A stretch of 64,000 bases of DNA from an uncultured Bacteroidales bacterium (lineage in GTDB: Bacteria; Bacteroidota; Bacteroidia; Bacteroidales; F082). The DNA is taken from contig CALBNV010000102.1 of assembly GCA_937896895.1 (NCBI GenBank), positions 3,712 to 67,711 on the forward strand. The letters are read 5' to 3'. A model generated the notes under the pieces. The model worked only from the letters and a program-made list of their open reading frames with translations, was not told the origin of the DNA and did no database searches. Position numbers and translations under genes: made by a program. Numbering within the stretch: the first letter of the stretch is position 1; each line of letters opens with the position of its first letter. Shown here piece by piece: positions 41,744 through 51,800 of the stretch.

Positions 41744-43813
41744 ATGATCACCATTTCTGAAATACTTAAAGGCAGCGACTACAGCCTGTCGCAGTTCAGC
41801 AAGGAAAAAATCATTCAACTTGAATCACAGATAGAAGAAAAGGATGTTAAAGGTAAGCCAACGCCTTACATCAATTGCCTTGTCAGGAACAAATCCATCA
41901 AGTTGACTCCTGAAGAAATCGTCCGCCAGCTTTATCTGATGGTTCTGATTGATGATTTCCATTATCCTGTTTCACGGATGGAATTGGAATATGTGGTGAC
42001 TTTCGGAAGGGAAAAGAAACGTGCCGATATTGTCATTTTCGATAAAGACCAAACCTATTCACCTTATATCATTGTAGAACTGAAAAGTCCGAAACTGAAG
42101 GACGGAAAAGAGCAGTTGAAAAGCTATTGCAATGGTACGGGTGCGCCGATTGGCATTTGGACGAATGGCGAAAGCATTTCATATTATCATCGCAAGGATC
42201 CGAATTTCTTTGAGGATATTCCGACAATCCCCAATGCAAACGAAAAACTTTCCGACATTTTAAGTGAGCGTTGGACGATTGACGACTTGATAGCAAAAGA
42301 CAAACTGGTCAACGAACGCAAATCGTTGAAAGACCTGATTCTGGAAATGGAAGACGAAGTGCTTGCCAATGCGGGTGTGGATGTCTTTGAGGAAGTCTTT
42401 AAGTTGATTTTCACAAAGCTATACGATGAAATGGAAAGCGGTCGAAAGAAAGACCGCCATCTTGAATTCCGCAATTATGGTGATACGGAAACCGAACTGA
42501 AAGAGAAGCTCCAACATCTTTTCAACGAAGCCAAAGAAAAGTGGGCGGGCGTTTTCACCGAGGATGCAAAACTGATGCTGACGCCTTCGCATTTGTCGGT
42601 TTGTGTGAGTTCGCTGCAGGATGTGAAATTGTTTAATTCCAACCTTGATGTGGTGGATGAGGCCTTTGAATATCTGATAAACAAGAGCAGCAAGGGTGAA
42701 AAAGGACAGTATTTCACGCCGCGTTATGTGATTGACATGTGCGTGCGAATGCTCAATCCGTCGGCTAATGAAACCATGATTGACACGGCGGCAGGCAGTT
42801 GTGGTTTCCCAGTGCATACCATTTTTTATGTTTGGCAAAAGATTTTGGAAAGCAAGGGCTTGAAAAAAAGCCATCTTTTTACTTTGGAACAGAAACCGCA
42901 GGAATGTACGGATTATGTGCAAAGTAAAGTTTTCGCCATCGATTTTGACGAAAAGGCTGTTCGCGTGGCAAGAACTTTGAATTTGATTGCCGGCGACGGA
43001 CAGACGAATGTATTGCACCTCAACACATTGGATTACGAGCGTTGGGATGAGAACCTGAAGGATGAAAACTGGCAGGAAACCTATTTCAATGGTTGGAATA
43101 AGTTGAAGAAAATGCGCACAAACAAATCTTCCAACCGCGATTTCCAGTTTGATATTCTGATGGCGAATCCGCCGTTTGCGGGTGATATAAAGGAAAGCCG
43201 GATTCTCTCGAAATATGAATTGAGCAAAAACGCAGCCGGAAAGATGGCAAGCAAAGTGGGGCGCGACATCCTTTTCATTGAGCGTAATTTGGACTTCCTG
43301 AAGCCAGGCGGACGTATGGCCATTGTGTTGCCTCAAGGCCGTTTCAACAACAGCAGCGACAAATATATCCGCGATTACATTGCCGAGCGTTGCCGTATTT
43401 TGGCGGTGGTTGGCTTGCATGGCAATGTTTTCAAGCCGCATACCGGCACCAAGACAAGTGTCCTTTTTGTTCAGAAATGGGACGATGTGCTTTGCCCCAA
43501 GAAAGAGGATTATCCGATTTTCTTTGCCACGATGCAGGAACCGAGCAAGGACAACAGCGGAGAAAAGATTTTTGTAAAGAAAGGCGATTATCCACGGGCT
43601 GCAAAACCAGCCGATGGGCAAAACGAATGGATGGTTTCCGATGTCGTTGCGCATTACGAAGTAACGCCAAAGGAAAACAACGAGTACCTTTTGGACTCTC
43701 ACGGCCATTTAATTGTGAAGCACGACCTTTTCAACCACGACGGCTTGACCCGTGACGGTATAGCCGAAGCCTTCGCCGAGTTTGCCAAAAAAGAAGGACT
43801 AAGTTTTTTTTAA
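41744..43813 (+). CDS. hsdM: type I-like DNA methylase subunit with N-terminal nuclease-like domain
   Basis: 689 aa from ATG 41744. The N-terminus (to about 165) resembles the HSDR_N nuclease domain: 'REKKRADIVIFD' and 'YIIVELKSPK' supply the D and ExK of a PD-(D/E)xK site. A helical linker and the N6-adenine methylase follow: 'GEKGQYFTPRYVIDMCVRML', motif I 'MIDTAAGSCGFP', catalytic 'ILMANPPFAGD'. There is no hsdR anywhere near, so this chain may both cut and methylate, like the A subunit of type IIB BcgI. It ends in a T8 run directly before the specificity gene. Confidence 0.85.
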   Translation: MITISEILKGSDYSLSQFSKEKIIQLESQIEEKDVKGKPTPYINCLVRNKSIKLTPEEIVRQLYLMVLIDDFHYPVSRMELEYVVTFGREKKRADIVIFDKDQTYSPYIIVELKSPKLKDGKEQLKSYCNGTGAPIGIWTNGESISYYHRKDPNFFEDIPTIPNANEKLSDILSERWTIDDLIAKDKLVNERKSLKDLILEMEDEVLANAGVDVFEEVFKLIFTKLYDEMESGRKKDRHLEFRNYGDTETELKEKLQHLFNEAKEKWAGVFTEDAKLMLTPSHLSVCVSSLQDVKLFNSNLDVVDEAFEYLINKSSKGEKGQYFTPRYVIDMCVRMLNPSANETMIDTAAGSCGFPVHTIFYVWQKILESKGLKKSHLFTLEQKPQECTDYVQSKVFAIDFDEKAVRVARTLNLIAGDGQTNVLHLNTLDYERWDENLKDENWQETYFNGWNKLKKMRTNKSSNRDFQFDILMANPPFAGDIKESRILSKYELSKNAAGKMASKVGRDILFIERNLDFLKPGGRMAIVLPQGRFNNSSDKYIRDYIAERCRILAVVGLHGNVFKPHTGTKTSVLFVQKWDDVLCPKKEDYPIFFATMQEPSKDNSGEKIFVKKGDYPRAAKPADGQNEWMVSDVVAHYEVTPKENNEYLLDSHGHLIVKHDLFNHDGLTRDGIAEAFAEFAKKEGLSFF
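43804..43811 (+). promoter_or_regulatory. T8 slippery run joining hsdM to hsdS
   Basis: The hsdM end reads AGT TTT TTT TAA. T TTT TTT in the zero frame is a canonical -1 slippery heptamer placed right before the stop. In the -1 frame the reading stays open as 'LSSPFNEAKYKRLLEGLE' into hsdS, which has no ATG near its start. A -1 slip, or one added T in the DNA, would give an HsdM-HsdS fusion. Confidence 0.5.
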
Positions 43814-43845
43814 GTAGCCCTTTCAACGAGGCTAAATATAAGCGA

Positions 43846-46014
43846 TTGTTGGAAGGGTTGGAAATTAGCGAGGTGATGTTGAGCGATGTCTTAAATGGCG
43901 TTGAAACTTTCAGACTTGATGCAGAATACCACGCTAAAGAATACGAGAGGATTGAAAACTTTGTAAAGAATAATATAGAAAATTTCTCTAAGTTCTCAAA
44001 TTGGAATGTTGGCATTGATTGTAGTGCTTTTTATCCAGGTGTTGAGCCTTTATATGGAACTGGGAATATTCCATTAATTCGTGTCCAAAATGTTAAAGAA
44101 GAAATCGAATATGATAACTGTGTAACATTGCCAATATTATCGTCTGATTATGACACACTAAAATTTGTAAATCCAGGTGATATTGTAATTACAAAGGGCG
44201 GCTCAATAGGATTTGTTGGCTATGTTACAAAAAAAGCTTATGCAAGTAGAGATTTAATGTTCATTAATTCTTCCCAACTTGAAGAACGGGAAAGAGTTTT
44301 TCTATACCTCTATTTATCAACAGGTTTCTCTTTTAAGCAACTCATACGTTCTAGTTCCCAATGTGCTCAACCGCATCTTACAATTACACTCGTAAAAAAC
44401 TTTGATATTTTCTTACCAAATGAGAGCTTGAAGGATAAGTGCCTGTCATTGTATCAAGAATATTCAGATAAACAAGTCAAATCAAAACGTTTATATTCGG
44501 AAGCGGAAGACATACTTTTATCCGAACTTGGTTTAAAAGATTGGCAACCCAACAATGCACCAGTCAACATCAAGCAACTGAAAGAATCATTTTTGACAAG
44601 CGGCAGATTGGATGCGGAGTATTATCAGACGAAGTATGAGGATTATGCTGGGTTTATTAGGAAATACAAGCATGGTTTTGACATCTTGGGCAATGTTTGC
44701 TCATTGAACGAAAAGAATTTCAATCCTTTAGATAACACGGAATATAGGTACATAGAATTGAGCAATATTGGTAATTCGGGAGAAATCACGGGTTACACCA
44801 CCTCAATTGGTGCAGAATTGCCGTCAAGGGCAAGGCGACTTGTCCATACAAATGATGTTATTGTTTCTTCCATTGAAGGCTCGCTGCAAAGTGTGGCATT
44901 GGTAACAGCCGAATACGACAAAGCCATTTGTTCAACGGGTTTTTATGTTGTCAAATCCGAGACTATAAACCCTGAAACCTTGTTGGTGTTGTTCAAATCG
45001 GAACCAATGCAAAATTTGTCGAGACAAGGTTGTTCGGGAACAATCCTAACGGCCATAGGTCGCAATGAACTGCAAAATATTGTAATGCCCAAAATCAGAA
45101 ACGAGGTTCAGAAAGAGATTGCGGAATATGTTCAAAAGAGCATTTCTCTACGCAATGAGGCAAAGCAACTGCTTGAAAATGCGAAACTTCAAGTAGAGGA
45201 TGCTATTTTACCCCCCCCCCATTTGACTGAGAATCAATTAGTTATAAAATACAATCAAATGATTGAGGAAAGCACATATTACTATCGCTTGGCAGAATGG
45301 ACACTGCTGCAGGAATTGTATGCCGAAAAATGGACTACAAACACCACAGCGAACTACTCTATCAAGAACTATTCGGTCTGCAAAACGGCAGGCCGTTTGG
45401 ATGCGGAGTATTACCAGCCAAAGTACGATGAGCTGTTTTTCAGATTGTCACAATTTGAATGTGACACAATCAAAGACATTGCAAACATTAAAAAATCAGT
45501 AGAGCCAGGAAGTGAAGCTTATCAAGAGAGTGGCATCCCGTTTGTCAGGGTCTCGGATGTGACGAAATTCGGCATTTCTGAGCCTAATGTTTTCCTATCG
45601 CCCAAAGATTTCGATTTGGCAGAACTGCGACCCAAGAAAGATACCATTCTCTTGTCAAAAGACGGTAGTGTCGGCATTGCTTACAAAGTGGAAGAAGACA
45701 CGGATTGCATCACATCGGGCGCATTGCTTCATTTGTCGGTCTTCAACAAAGAATACAATTCTGATTATCTGACATTGGTTTTAAATTCAAAGGTGGTGCA
45801 AATGCAAGCCGAGCGTGATTCCAATGGTGCCATCATTCAGCATTGGAAACCATCGGAAATAGAACAAGTAATCATACCCAAACTGCCAAAGCCAATCCAA
45901 GAAACCATTTCCGCAAAGATTCAGGAAAGTTTCGCCCTGAAAGCGGAAAGCAAACGGCTGTTGGACGAGGCCAAGATGATGGTGGAGAGGGAGGTTGAGA
46001 AAGGAGGGAAATAA
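43846..46014 (+). CDS. hsdS: three-TRD specificity subunit with a C10 phase-variation tract
   Basis: 722 aa from TTG 43846. Three target-recognition modules are visible, each opening with an 'RLDAEY' unit ('FRLDAEYHAKEYE' near 25, 'SGRLDAEYYQTKYE' near 252, 'AGRLDAEYYQPKYDE' near 515) and ending in a coiled segment. Ordinary subunits have two. C10 at 45211-45220 (codons 456-459, 'LPPPH') lies between modules 2 and 3. With 9 C the frame stops two codons after the tract, with 11 C after a few, leaving a normal-size two-TRD protein of about 460 aa. The in-frame ATG 45259 could start module 3 alone. It pairs with the methylase upstream to set the target site. Confidence 0.85.
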   Translation: MLEGLEISEVMLSDVLNGVETFRLDAEYHAKEYERIENFVKNNIENFSKFSNWNVGIDCSAFYPGVEPLYGTGNIPLIRVQNVKEEIEYDNCVTLPILSSDYDTLKFVNPGDIVITKGGSIGFVGYVTKKAYASRDLMFINSSQLEERERVFLYLYLSTGFSFKQLIRSSSQCAQPHLTITLVKNFDIFLPNESLKDKCLSLYQEYSDKQVKSKRLYSEAEDILLSELGLKDWQPNNAPVNIKQLKESFLTSGRLDAEYYQTKYEDYAGFIRKYKHGFDILGNVCSLNEKNFNPLDNTEYRYIELSNIGNSGEITGYTTSIGAELPSRARRLVHTNDVIVSSIEGSLQSVALVTAEYDKAICSTGFYVVKSETINPETLLVLFKSEPMQNLSRQGCSGTILTAIGRNELQNIVMPKIRNEVQKEIAEYVQKSISLRNEAKQLLENAKLQVEDAILPPPHLTENQLVIKYNQMIEESTYYYRLAEWTLLQELYAEKWTTNTTANYSIKNYSVCKTAGRLDAEYYQPKYDELFFRLSQFECDTIKDIANIKKSVEPGSEAYQESGIPFVRVSDVTKFGISEPNVFLSPKDFDLAELRPKKDTILLSKDGSVGIAYKVEEDTDCITSGALLHLSVFNKEYNSDYLTLVLNSKVVQMQAERDSNGAIIQHWKPSEIEQVIIPKLPKPIQETISAKIQESFALKAESKRLLDEAKMMVEREVEKGGK

Positions 46015-46019
46015 ACATT

Positions 46020-46952
46020 ATGAATAGTTTAATAAAAATATTTGAAGGTAAGCCCATTGAAAAACTGATAGATGTAGTTTCGAAAGCAATCGGAACTATA
46101 TATGAACCTCGTCAGATTGTCAGAAAGGCAAAAGCGGAAGCAAAAGCAGAATCTATTAGGGCAATCGAACAAGCTAAGACAAATGCGATTATCGAGGGTG
46201 ATACAGAAAAGGCAGAATATCTTGATAGAATAAACAACAGGTTGGTAAATAAAGAGACAAAACGGCAAAAAAACATAGAGGAAGTGGTTTCAACAGCAGG
46301 GAGAATTTTAGAAGCGGAAAATGATGTTTCTAATGAACCAGTAAGTCCAGATTGGACCACACGCTTTTTTGATATCGCCCAAGATGTGTCTGATAATGAA
46401 ATGCAATGCTTATGGGGGCAAATTCTTGCTGGTGAAATCAAGCACCCCCAATCATATTCATTACGGACATTGGAGATTCTACGGAATATGACTAAGGATG
46501 AAGCGGAAATATTTCAAAAAGTAGCTCAATTTGCATTGTTGCAAGGGGATGCATTCCTTTATTCTTCAAATGACGTTTTAGATAAATTGGGGATTCCGTA
46601 TTCTTCTATCGCAAAACTTGTCGAAATCGGTTTATTACAATCAGGTGATTTTGTGACCCAAAATTATTTTTCAAATAAAACAACTGATCATATCTGTGGT
46701 ATCATCTATGGCAACCTCGTTGTTTTGGTCAATCAAAAGGCTAATGCCAAAAAAATTTCTTTTGAAATACGAAGTTTTACCACACCAGGAAAAGAATTAC
46801 TGAAATTGGTCAACATTAAACCGAATATGGAATATATGCAAGAATTTGCGAAATCAATTAAGAGAGACGACGTTGTTGTCGGTTATGCCGAATTTATTTG
46901 CCTGGAAGCTAACGGAGCTGTTAGATACAAAAATCCAGTAATAAATTTATAA
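46020..46952 (+). CDS. DUF2806 protein
   Basis: 310 aa. The N-terminal helical part is Ala/Lys/Glu-rich ('RKAKAEAKAESIRAIEQAKT'). The core 'MQCLWGQILAGEIKHPQSYS' plus 'LRTLEILRNMTKDEAEIFQ' is the DUF2806 signature. Proteins of this family are found in mobile and defence regions; their activity is unknown. It starts 6 bp after hsdS, so it is probably cotranscribed with the restriction-modification genes. Confidence 0.75.
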   Translation: MNSLIKIFEGKPIEKLIDVVSKAIGTIYEPRQIVRKAKAEAKAESIRAIEQAKTNAIIEGDTEKAEYLDRINNRLVNKETKRQKNIEEVVSTAGRILEAENDVSNEPVSPDWTTRFFDIAQDVSDNEMQCLWGQILAGEIKHPQSYSLRTLEILRNMTKDEAEIFQKVAQFALLQGDAFLYSSNDVLDKLGIPYSSIAKLVEIGLLQSGDFVTQNYFSNKTTDHICGIIYGNLVVLVNQKANAKKISFEIRSFTTPGKELLKLVNIKPNMEYMQEFAKSIKRDDVVVGYAEFICLEANGAVRYKNPVINL

Positions 46953-46976
46953 ATTCTCATTGGTATACATAACACT

Positions 46977-48440
46977 ATGAACATCCTCTTAGACACCAAT
47001 ATTATCATTCCATTGGAGGACACCGGCAGAATACTGGATACCTCTTTTGCTGATCTGCGGAAATTGGCCGCAGAACAGCAACATTGTCTATATGTTCATC
47101 CTTTGCAATTTGATGACATAAATCGAGACAAGAACAGGGAAAGAAAGGATATTGTGTTGTCACGTCTCAAACAGTATTCAAAAATAGAGAATGCTCCATT
47201 TTTGTCTGACGAAGAACGAGAACGATTGGGATTAAAGGAATCTAACGATAATGATAAGGTTGACAACAATATCTTATTCGCATTGTATCGGGGTGCTGTC
47301 AATGTACTTGTCACAAATGATGAAGGCATTCATAAAAAAGCATCGCATATCGGTATTAAAGATAAAGTGTATCGATTGGATCAAATGCTGCTTTTTTTAA
47401 AACGTTATTGCAACAAACCGATAGAGCATACATACACTGGTGTTAAGGAACGTTTTCTATACGAAATAGATAAAAGTCAAAGTTTCTTTGATTCTTTACG
47501 TCAGTCCTACAATGGATTTGATGATTGGTATCAACGAAGTGCAGAGAAGCAGCGAAAATGCTGGTGTATCGAAGACGAGAATAAAAAAATTGTAGCCATT
47601 TGCATTTACAAACATGAACAAGATGAGAGACTTACAGATAATGGAGAAAAACCAGAGGGAAAAATTCTAAAATTGTGCACTTTCAAGGTGGACGCGGCTG
47701 CCCGTGGCAAGAAACTAGGAGAACGTCTTTTGTTCATTGCATTTGACTATTGTGTCAAAAATGACATTGATTGGGTGTATCTTCACACCTATGGAGAAGA
47801 ACAAAAAACACTGGTGGGTTTGTGTGAAGAGTATGGTTTTTATTTTCTTGGGAAATACAAGAAAGACGATGTGTACATTAAACCAATGAAATTGGAACAA
47901 ACAAACCTTGACAGTTTGGAATCCTTAATAAGGTACTATCCTTTCTTTCAAGATAATGATACTGTTCAGAAATTCATCATTCCTATTCAACCCAAATATC
48001 ACGAAGATTTGTTCCCCGATTTCAGCAGTATGAAAGGATCATTGTTTGAAAGCGATCAGAATCTATATTCATGTCAAGGGAATACTATAAAAAAAGCATA
48101 TCTGTGTCATTCCAACACAAAATCGTTAAAGAAAGGTGATGTCGTGCTATTCTACAGAAGTTCAGACAGAAAGTCCATTCAATGTATAGGCATTGTAGAA
48201 GACGCATTTGTATCCGACAAAGTTGAAGAAGTATTTCCGATAATTGCCAAGAGAACGGTTTACACCCATTCTGATTTGGAAGAAATTCTTGGTCAGGAAA
48301 CCTTAATCATATTATTCAGATTCATTCCACTTGACCATGAAATTTCATGGAGGAAAATCCAGTCAGTCGGGATTAAGGGAAACATACAAAGTATCAGAAA
48401 AATAAGCAACGAACAATATACTGCAATCAATGAAAAGTAA
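46977..48440 (+). CDS. PIN - GNAT - PUA-like (EVE/ASCH-type) triple-domain protein
   Basis: 487 aa. Residues 1-140 form a PIN nuclease: 'NILLDTNIIIPLED', 'NDNDKVDNNILFALYRG', 'VNVLVTNDEGIHKKA', with Asp residues spaced as in toxin-type RNases. Residues about 180-305 form a GNAT acetyltransferase: 'VAAICIYKHE'-like strand, 'TFKVDAAARGKKLGERLLFI' (acetyl-CoA loop), 'LVGLCEEYGFYFLG'. The rest ('SLKKGDVVLFYRSSDRKSIQ', 'IGIVEDAFVSDKVEEV') has the PUA-superfamily pattern of EVE/ASCH readers of modified bases. Its stop overlaps the ASCH gene by 11 bp. Confidence 0.7.
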   Translation: MNILLDTNIIIPLEDTGRILDTSFADLRKLAAEQQHCLYVHPLQFDDINRDKNRERKDIVLSRLKQYSKIENAPFLSDEERERLGLKESNDNDKVDNNILFALYRGAVNVLVTNDEGIHKKASHIGIKDKVYRLDQMLLFLKRYCNKPIEHTYTGVKERFLYEIDKSQSFFDSLRQSYNGFDDWYQRSAEKQRKCWCIEDENKKIVAICIYKHEQDERLTDNGEKPEGKILKLCTFKVDAAARGKKLGERLLFIAFDYCVKNDIDWVYLHTYGEEQKTLVGLCEEYGFYFLGKYKKDDVYIKPMKLEQTNLDSLESLIRYYPFFQDNDTVQKFIIPIQPKYHEDLFPDFSSMKGSLFESDQNLYSCQGNTIKKAYLCHSNTKSLKKGDVVLFYRSSDRKSIQCIGIVEDAFVSDKVEEVFPIIAKRTVYTHSDLEEILGQETLIILFRFIPLDHEISWRKIQSVGIKGNIQSIRKISNEQYTAINEK

Positions 48441-48852
48441 AACCATCATATTATCCATTCATCCCTGCCACATTGAAAAAATATTCTCAGGTGAAAAATT
48501 ATACGAGTATCGGAAAATTGTCCCTTCAGATATTCAAAACATTGTTGTATATGCAACTAGTCCAATAAAAAAAATTGTCGCTGTCATTGAAGTGGACAAG
48601 GTGATTTCAGATACACCTGAATCTATTTGGAAACAAACAAGCAAATATTCGGGTGTCACAAAAGACTTTTTCATGTCCTATTTTAGAGGAAAAGAAAAGG
48701 CAAACGCTATTAAATTTAAAAATGTCCGAAAATTAGGGAAACCCGAACCGCTGTCAAATATTGGAATACAACACGCTCCACAGTCATACTTCTACATTGA
48801 CGATTCTCACACAAGTCTTGAGAGAACTCTTGGAAATCTATTCAAATCGTAA
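48430..48852 (+). CDS. ASCH-domain (PUA-like) protein
   Basis: 140 aa. 'IILSIHPCHIEKIFSGEKLY' and 'EYRKIVPSDIQNIVVYATSP' match the start of the ASCH fold, with the conserved G-x-K and E-x-R; 'KIVAVIEVDKVISDTPESIW' continues the barrel. ASCH domains bind RNA or modified nucleotides, and some cut or deaminate. The gene overlaps the triple-domain gene upstream and ends the defence block. Confidence 0.75.
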   Translation: MKSKTIILSIHPCHIEKIFSGEKLYEYRKIVPSDIQNIVVYATSPIKKIVAVIEVDKVISDTPESIWKQTSKYSGVTKDFFMSYFRGKEKANAIKFKNVRKLGKPEPLSNIGIQHAPQSYFYIDDSHTSLERTLGNLFKS

Positions 48853-48869
48853 ACATCCAAGAGTTCTCT
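48821..48869 (+). terminator. 13-bp hairpin at the convergent end of the defence block
   Basis: AGAGAACTCTTGG (48821-48833) pairs perfectly with CCAAGAGTTCTCT (48857-48869) and encloses the ASCH stop codon. GCAAAAAAC follows, so the T run is missing on the plus strand. It may stop transcription weakly in both directions between ASCH and the C25 protease gene. Confidence 0.5.
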
Positions 48870-48881
48870 GCAAAAAACAAA

Positions 48882-51800
48882 TCACCTCACGACAATCCTC
48901 CTTGCCGCCACATTTCCGCTTTCACAAATCTTGATGACATACAGGCCTTCAGACAAGCCGCTGACGTCAACACGCTGCGGGCCGTCTGCCGTTCCGCCAA
49001 AGACCTGCTGACCTAAATTATTGTAAATGAAATAGTCGTACTCGACATCGCCGACATTGATATAAACGACATCGTCGGCGGGGTTCGGATAGATGCTGAA
49101 ATGGATTTCATTTTCATCCACAGCGGTTATGACATCGACCAACACGTTCACAGGCATCGACTCGCCGTTGTAATAAATGGCCGTGACGCTGTAGGTATAT
49201 GTCATATCTTCCTGGACCTGATCGTTGTAACTCGTGGCTGTCGTCTCGCCCAGAGTGACGCCGTTGCGTGCGACGCGGTAGCGGTTTGCGCCCGAAGGAG
49301 CCGCCCACGACAGCGTGACATTGTTTCCATCGACGGTGGCGCTGAGGTCCCAGACCGGGGCGAAATACTCGCCCGACCCGCAGTTCACGTCGAAGCTGCC
49401 GCCCTGAGGCCCGTTGCTGAGGATGACGCTGCCGTCTTCATAATGAACGACATACGAGCATTCGCTGTCCCAGTTGCCGCCGCTGTGCCACGTGAGCGTG
49501 ACGTGCGAGCCGTTATGAAGCCAGCGTTCGTAGGTGGCAAAGGCGCCTTGCTCGTGAGAGACATACATGTCGTCGGCTGGCGTGCCGTCGCTGTATTCGA
49601 CATGAAGCCTCGAGTTATCCCAGCCGTCGTTCCATTTGTCGGAGAGGTCGAAGACGACAAGACATGTGTTCTGCAAAGTCGCCGTCCCTCCGGCAACGAC
49701 ATTGTCGTCAGCCAAGATGTTGAATGTGAGCGGGATCTGTTCCGATTCAGGGCAACCTGAAGCAATGGTGACATCGAAAGCAACGGTGGCGATGCCGTCT
49801 GGCGCGATGCTGCCGACAGCGACACTCTCTTCACCGAAAGTGACATATTGGCTTGTTGATGAGATTGTTATGCTTGCGTTTGTCGCGACATGATGACCGA
49901 CATTCTCAAAAGAGGCTGCGACCTGAAGCGTCTCGCCAGCGGAAAATCCGCCCGGGCACTGTGCGCCGGCAAACTCCATGACGGCTTTGTTCGCCACGAT
50001 GTTGACCACGCCTTCCCACGTCTCCGACCCGCATGTCGCCGTCGCCACGATGTGGAAACGGCTGCCGTCGGCGACATTTTCGTTGATGCTGTATCTGAAG
50101 CCGTCCACTTCGACGGTCGCGTTTTGCGCCAAGGCGTTGAAGCCGCCCGACCCGTTGATGATAGTGACATTCGGGTCATCGCAAGTCAATGAGACTGAAG
50201 TTGTTCCGTCGGTCGATGCAGTGCCGGCATTCTTGAAAGTGATTGCCAGGGCGTTTTCCGCGCCGATATGTGCGTCACTCGGAGTGTAGCCGTCAACGAT
50301 GATGAATGCGCCGTTGATGTTCGCCGCCGGAATCTCCTCAAGATAAGGCACGCGCTGCGGATGTGTCACGCACAATGTGACATCGCCGCTGGTTGTGACA
50401 GGGTCGATGCTGAAGACGACAGTGCCGGTCTCGTCAACCAAGCCGGTGCCCAAGATGACTCCGTTTCTTGTAAGTGCCACGTATGAACCCGGGTCAGCGC
50501 TGACCTCGTATGTATTTGCGCCAATCGGGACAATCGCAGCATGAAACACATGGTTTTCAGCTGGTTGCACATGATAAGGCATGATGGAACCGTCGCCGAG
50601 AGTGTGATAGCACTGCCAATAATACAACGGCGATGAGTCGGAGGAAACAGTGTAGCCGCTGTTGACATGCGCGTATGTGACCGACAGGTTGCCCAAGAAC
50701 ACCATCGACTGAATGGTGTTGTAGCTGTCGTCCATCCACACGCCGTCATAAACGCCGGTTGTCGTTTCGCTTCGGCTTGGCATCCTGTAGAAGACATTCG
50801 TCGCGCCGACGCCGAAGTAATAGTCTTCATACCAATACGTTGAAGGGCAGCTTCCGATGTATGCGAATGCGCCTTTCCGTGGCGCACGCACCATGGCCTC
50901 GCCGAAGCATGTCCCGGAAATGCCCCAGTCGGCGGCCAGACAGCAGTTGCCCATAGCGAGGAAATACTTGTTTGTATTTGTCAGATTGTTGACGTCATCG
51001 ACCTCGAATTGCGGATTTTCCCAATGGACGTTGGATCCATGGGCGGTGTAGTTGACAAAGCCCACTCCGGTGTTCAGGTTGTCGTAACAGCCTGTGTAAC
51101 CGTTGAGTGTATAATAATCATATACATTTTCAAAGCCGTGTTCCTCGTTATAATAATTATTGACGGCATATTGGATGGTAGGCACGCCCGCCTTCGGGTT
51201 CCACGCCTCGTCCCAGCCGGCGATGAGAAGCACGTTGTTCAGATAACTCGGGTCAGGCATGGTGTATTGCTCATACTGAAGGCTCTTCTCCAAAAGGTTG
51301 TTGAGCTGCTCGACGGTCTCGACCGGCATGCGGCTGTGAAGCATTTCAGGATAATAGTCGTTATCGACAGTCTGGTAGTAAAGGTCTGTGACACATTGTG
51401 TTGCGCTGCCGGTAGCACTCGCCGGGACCTGGTTCTTGTCGCCAATGATGATGACGAATGTCGGAGCCGTCTGCGAATATTTTGTCTGGATGAACGATTG
51501 TATCGCCGATGCCGACGTGCCGATCTGGTCGGTGTAGTTCACATCCATGTAAAAGCCCTTCTTTGTTTTCCAGTCAACCCACTCCTGGATTGCGTTTTCA
51601 AACATCCTGTCGGTGATGACCAGCATCTTGACAGGAGCCTGCCAGAGGTCGGGGTGCTGCGCATAAACGTCGTTGCGCCAGTTGAACATCTGACGGTATA
51701 GCGGCGCGAAATACACGCTCGCCGTCCTCGCGAACTCGTCGTAGGCAGCCGCCTTGTCGTATTCGCCGTAGCTGACCTCAACCTCGATGTCGTTGAAGAC

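Noticed and set aside
41744..46014. Complete classical type I system
   Set aside because: No HsdR with helicase motifs is found within the block; the nuclease-like domain is fused to the methylase instead.
46977..48440. Simple toxin-antitoxin PIN protein
   Set aside because: PIN toxins are about 130 aa with a small antitoxin gene upstream; this one has two additional domains and no antitoxin-like gene next to it.
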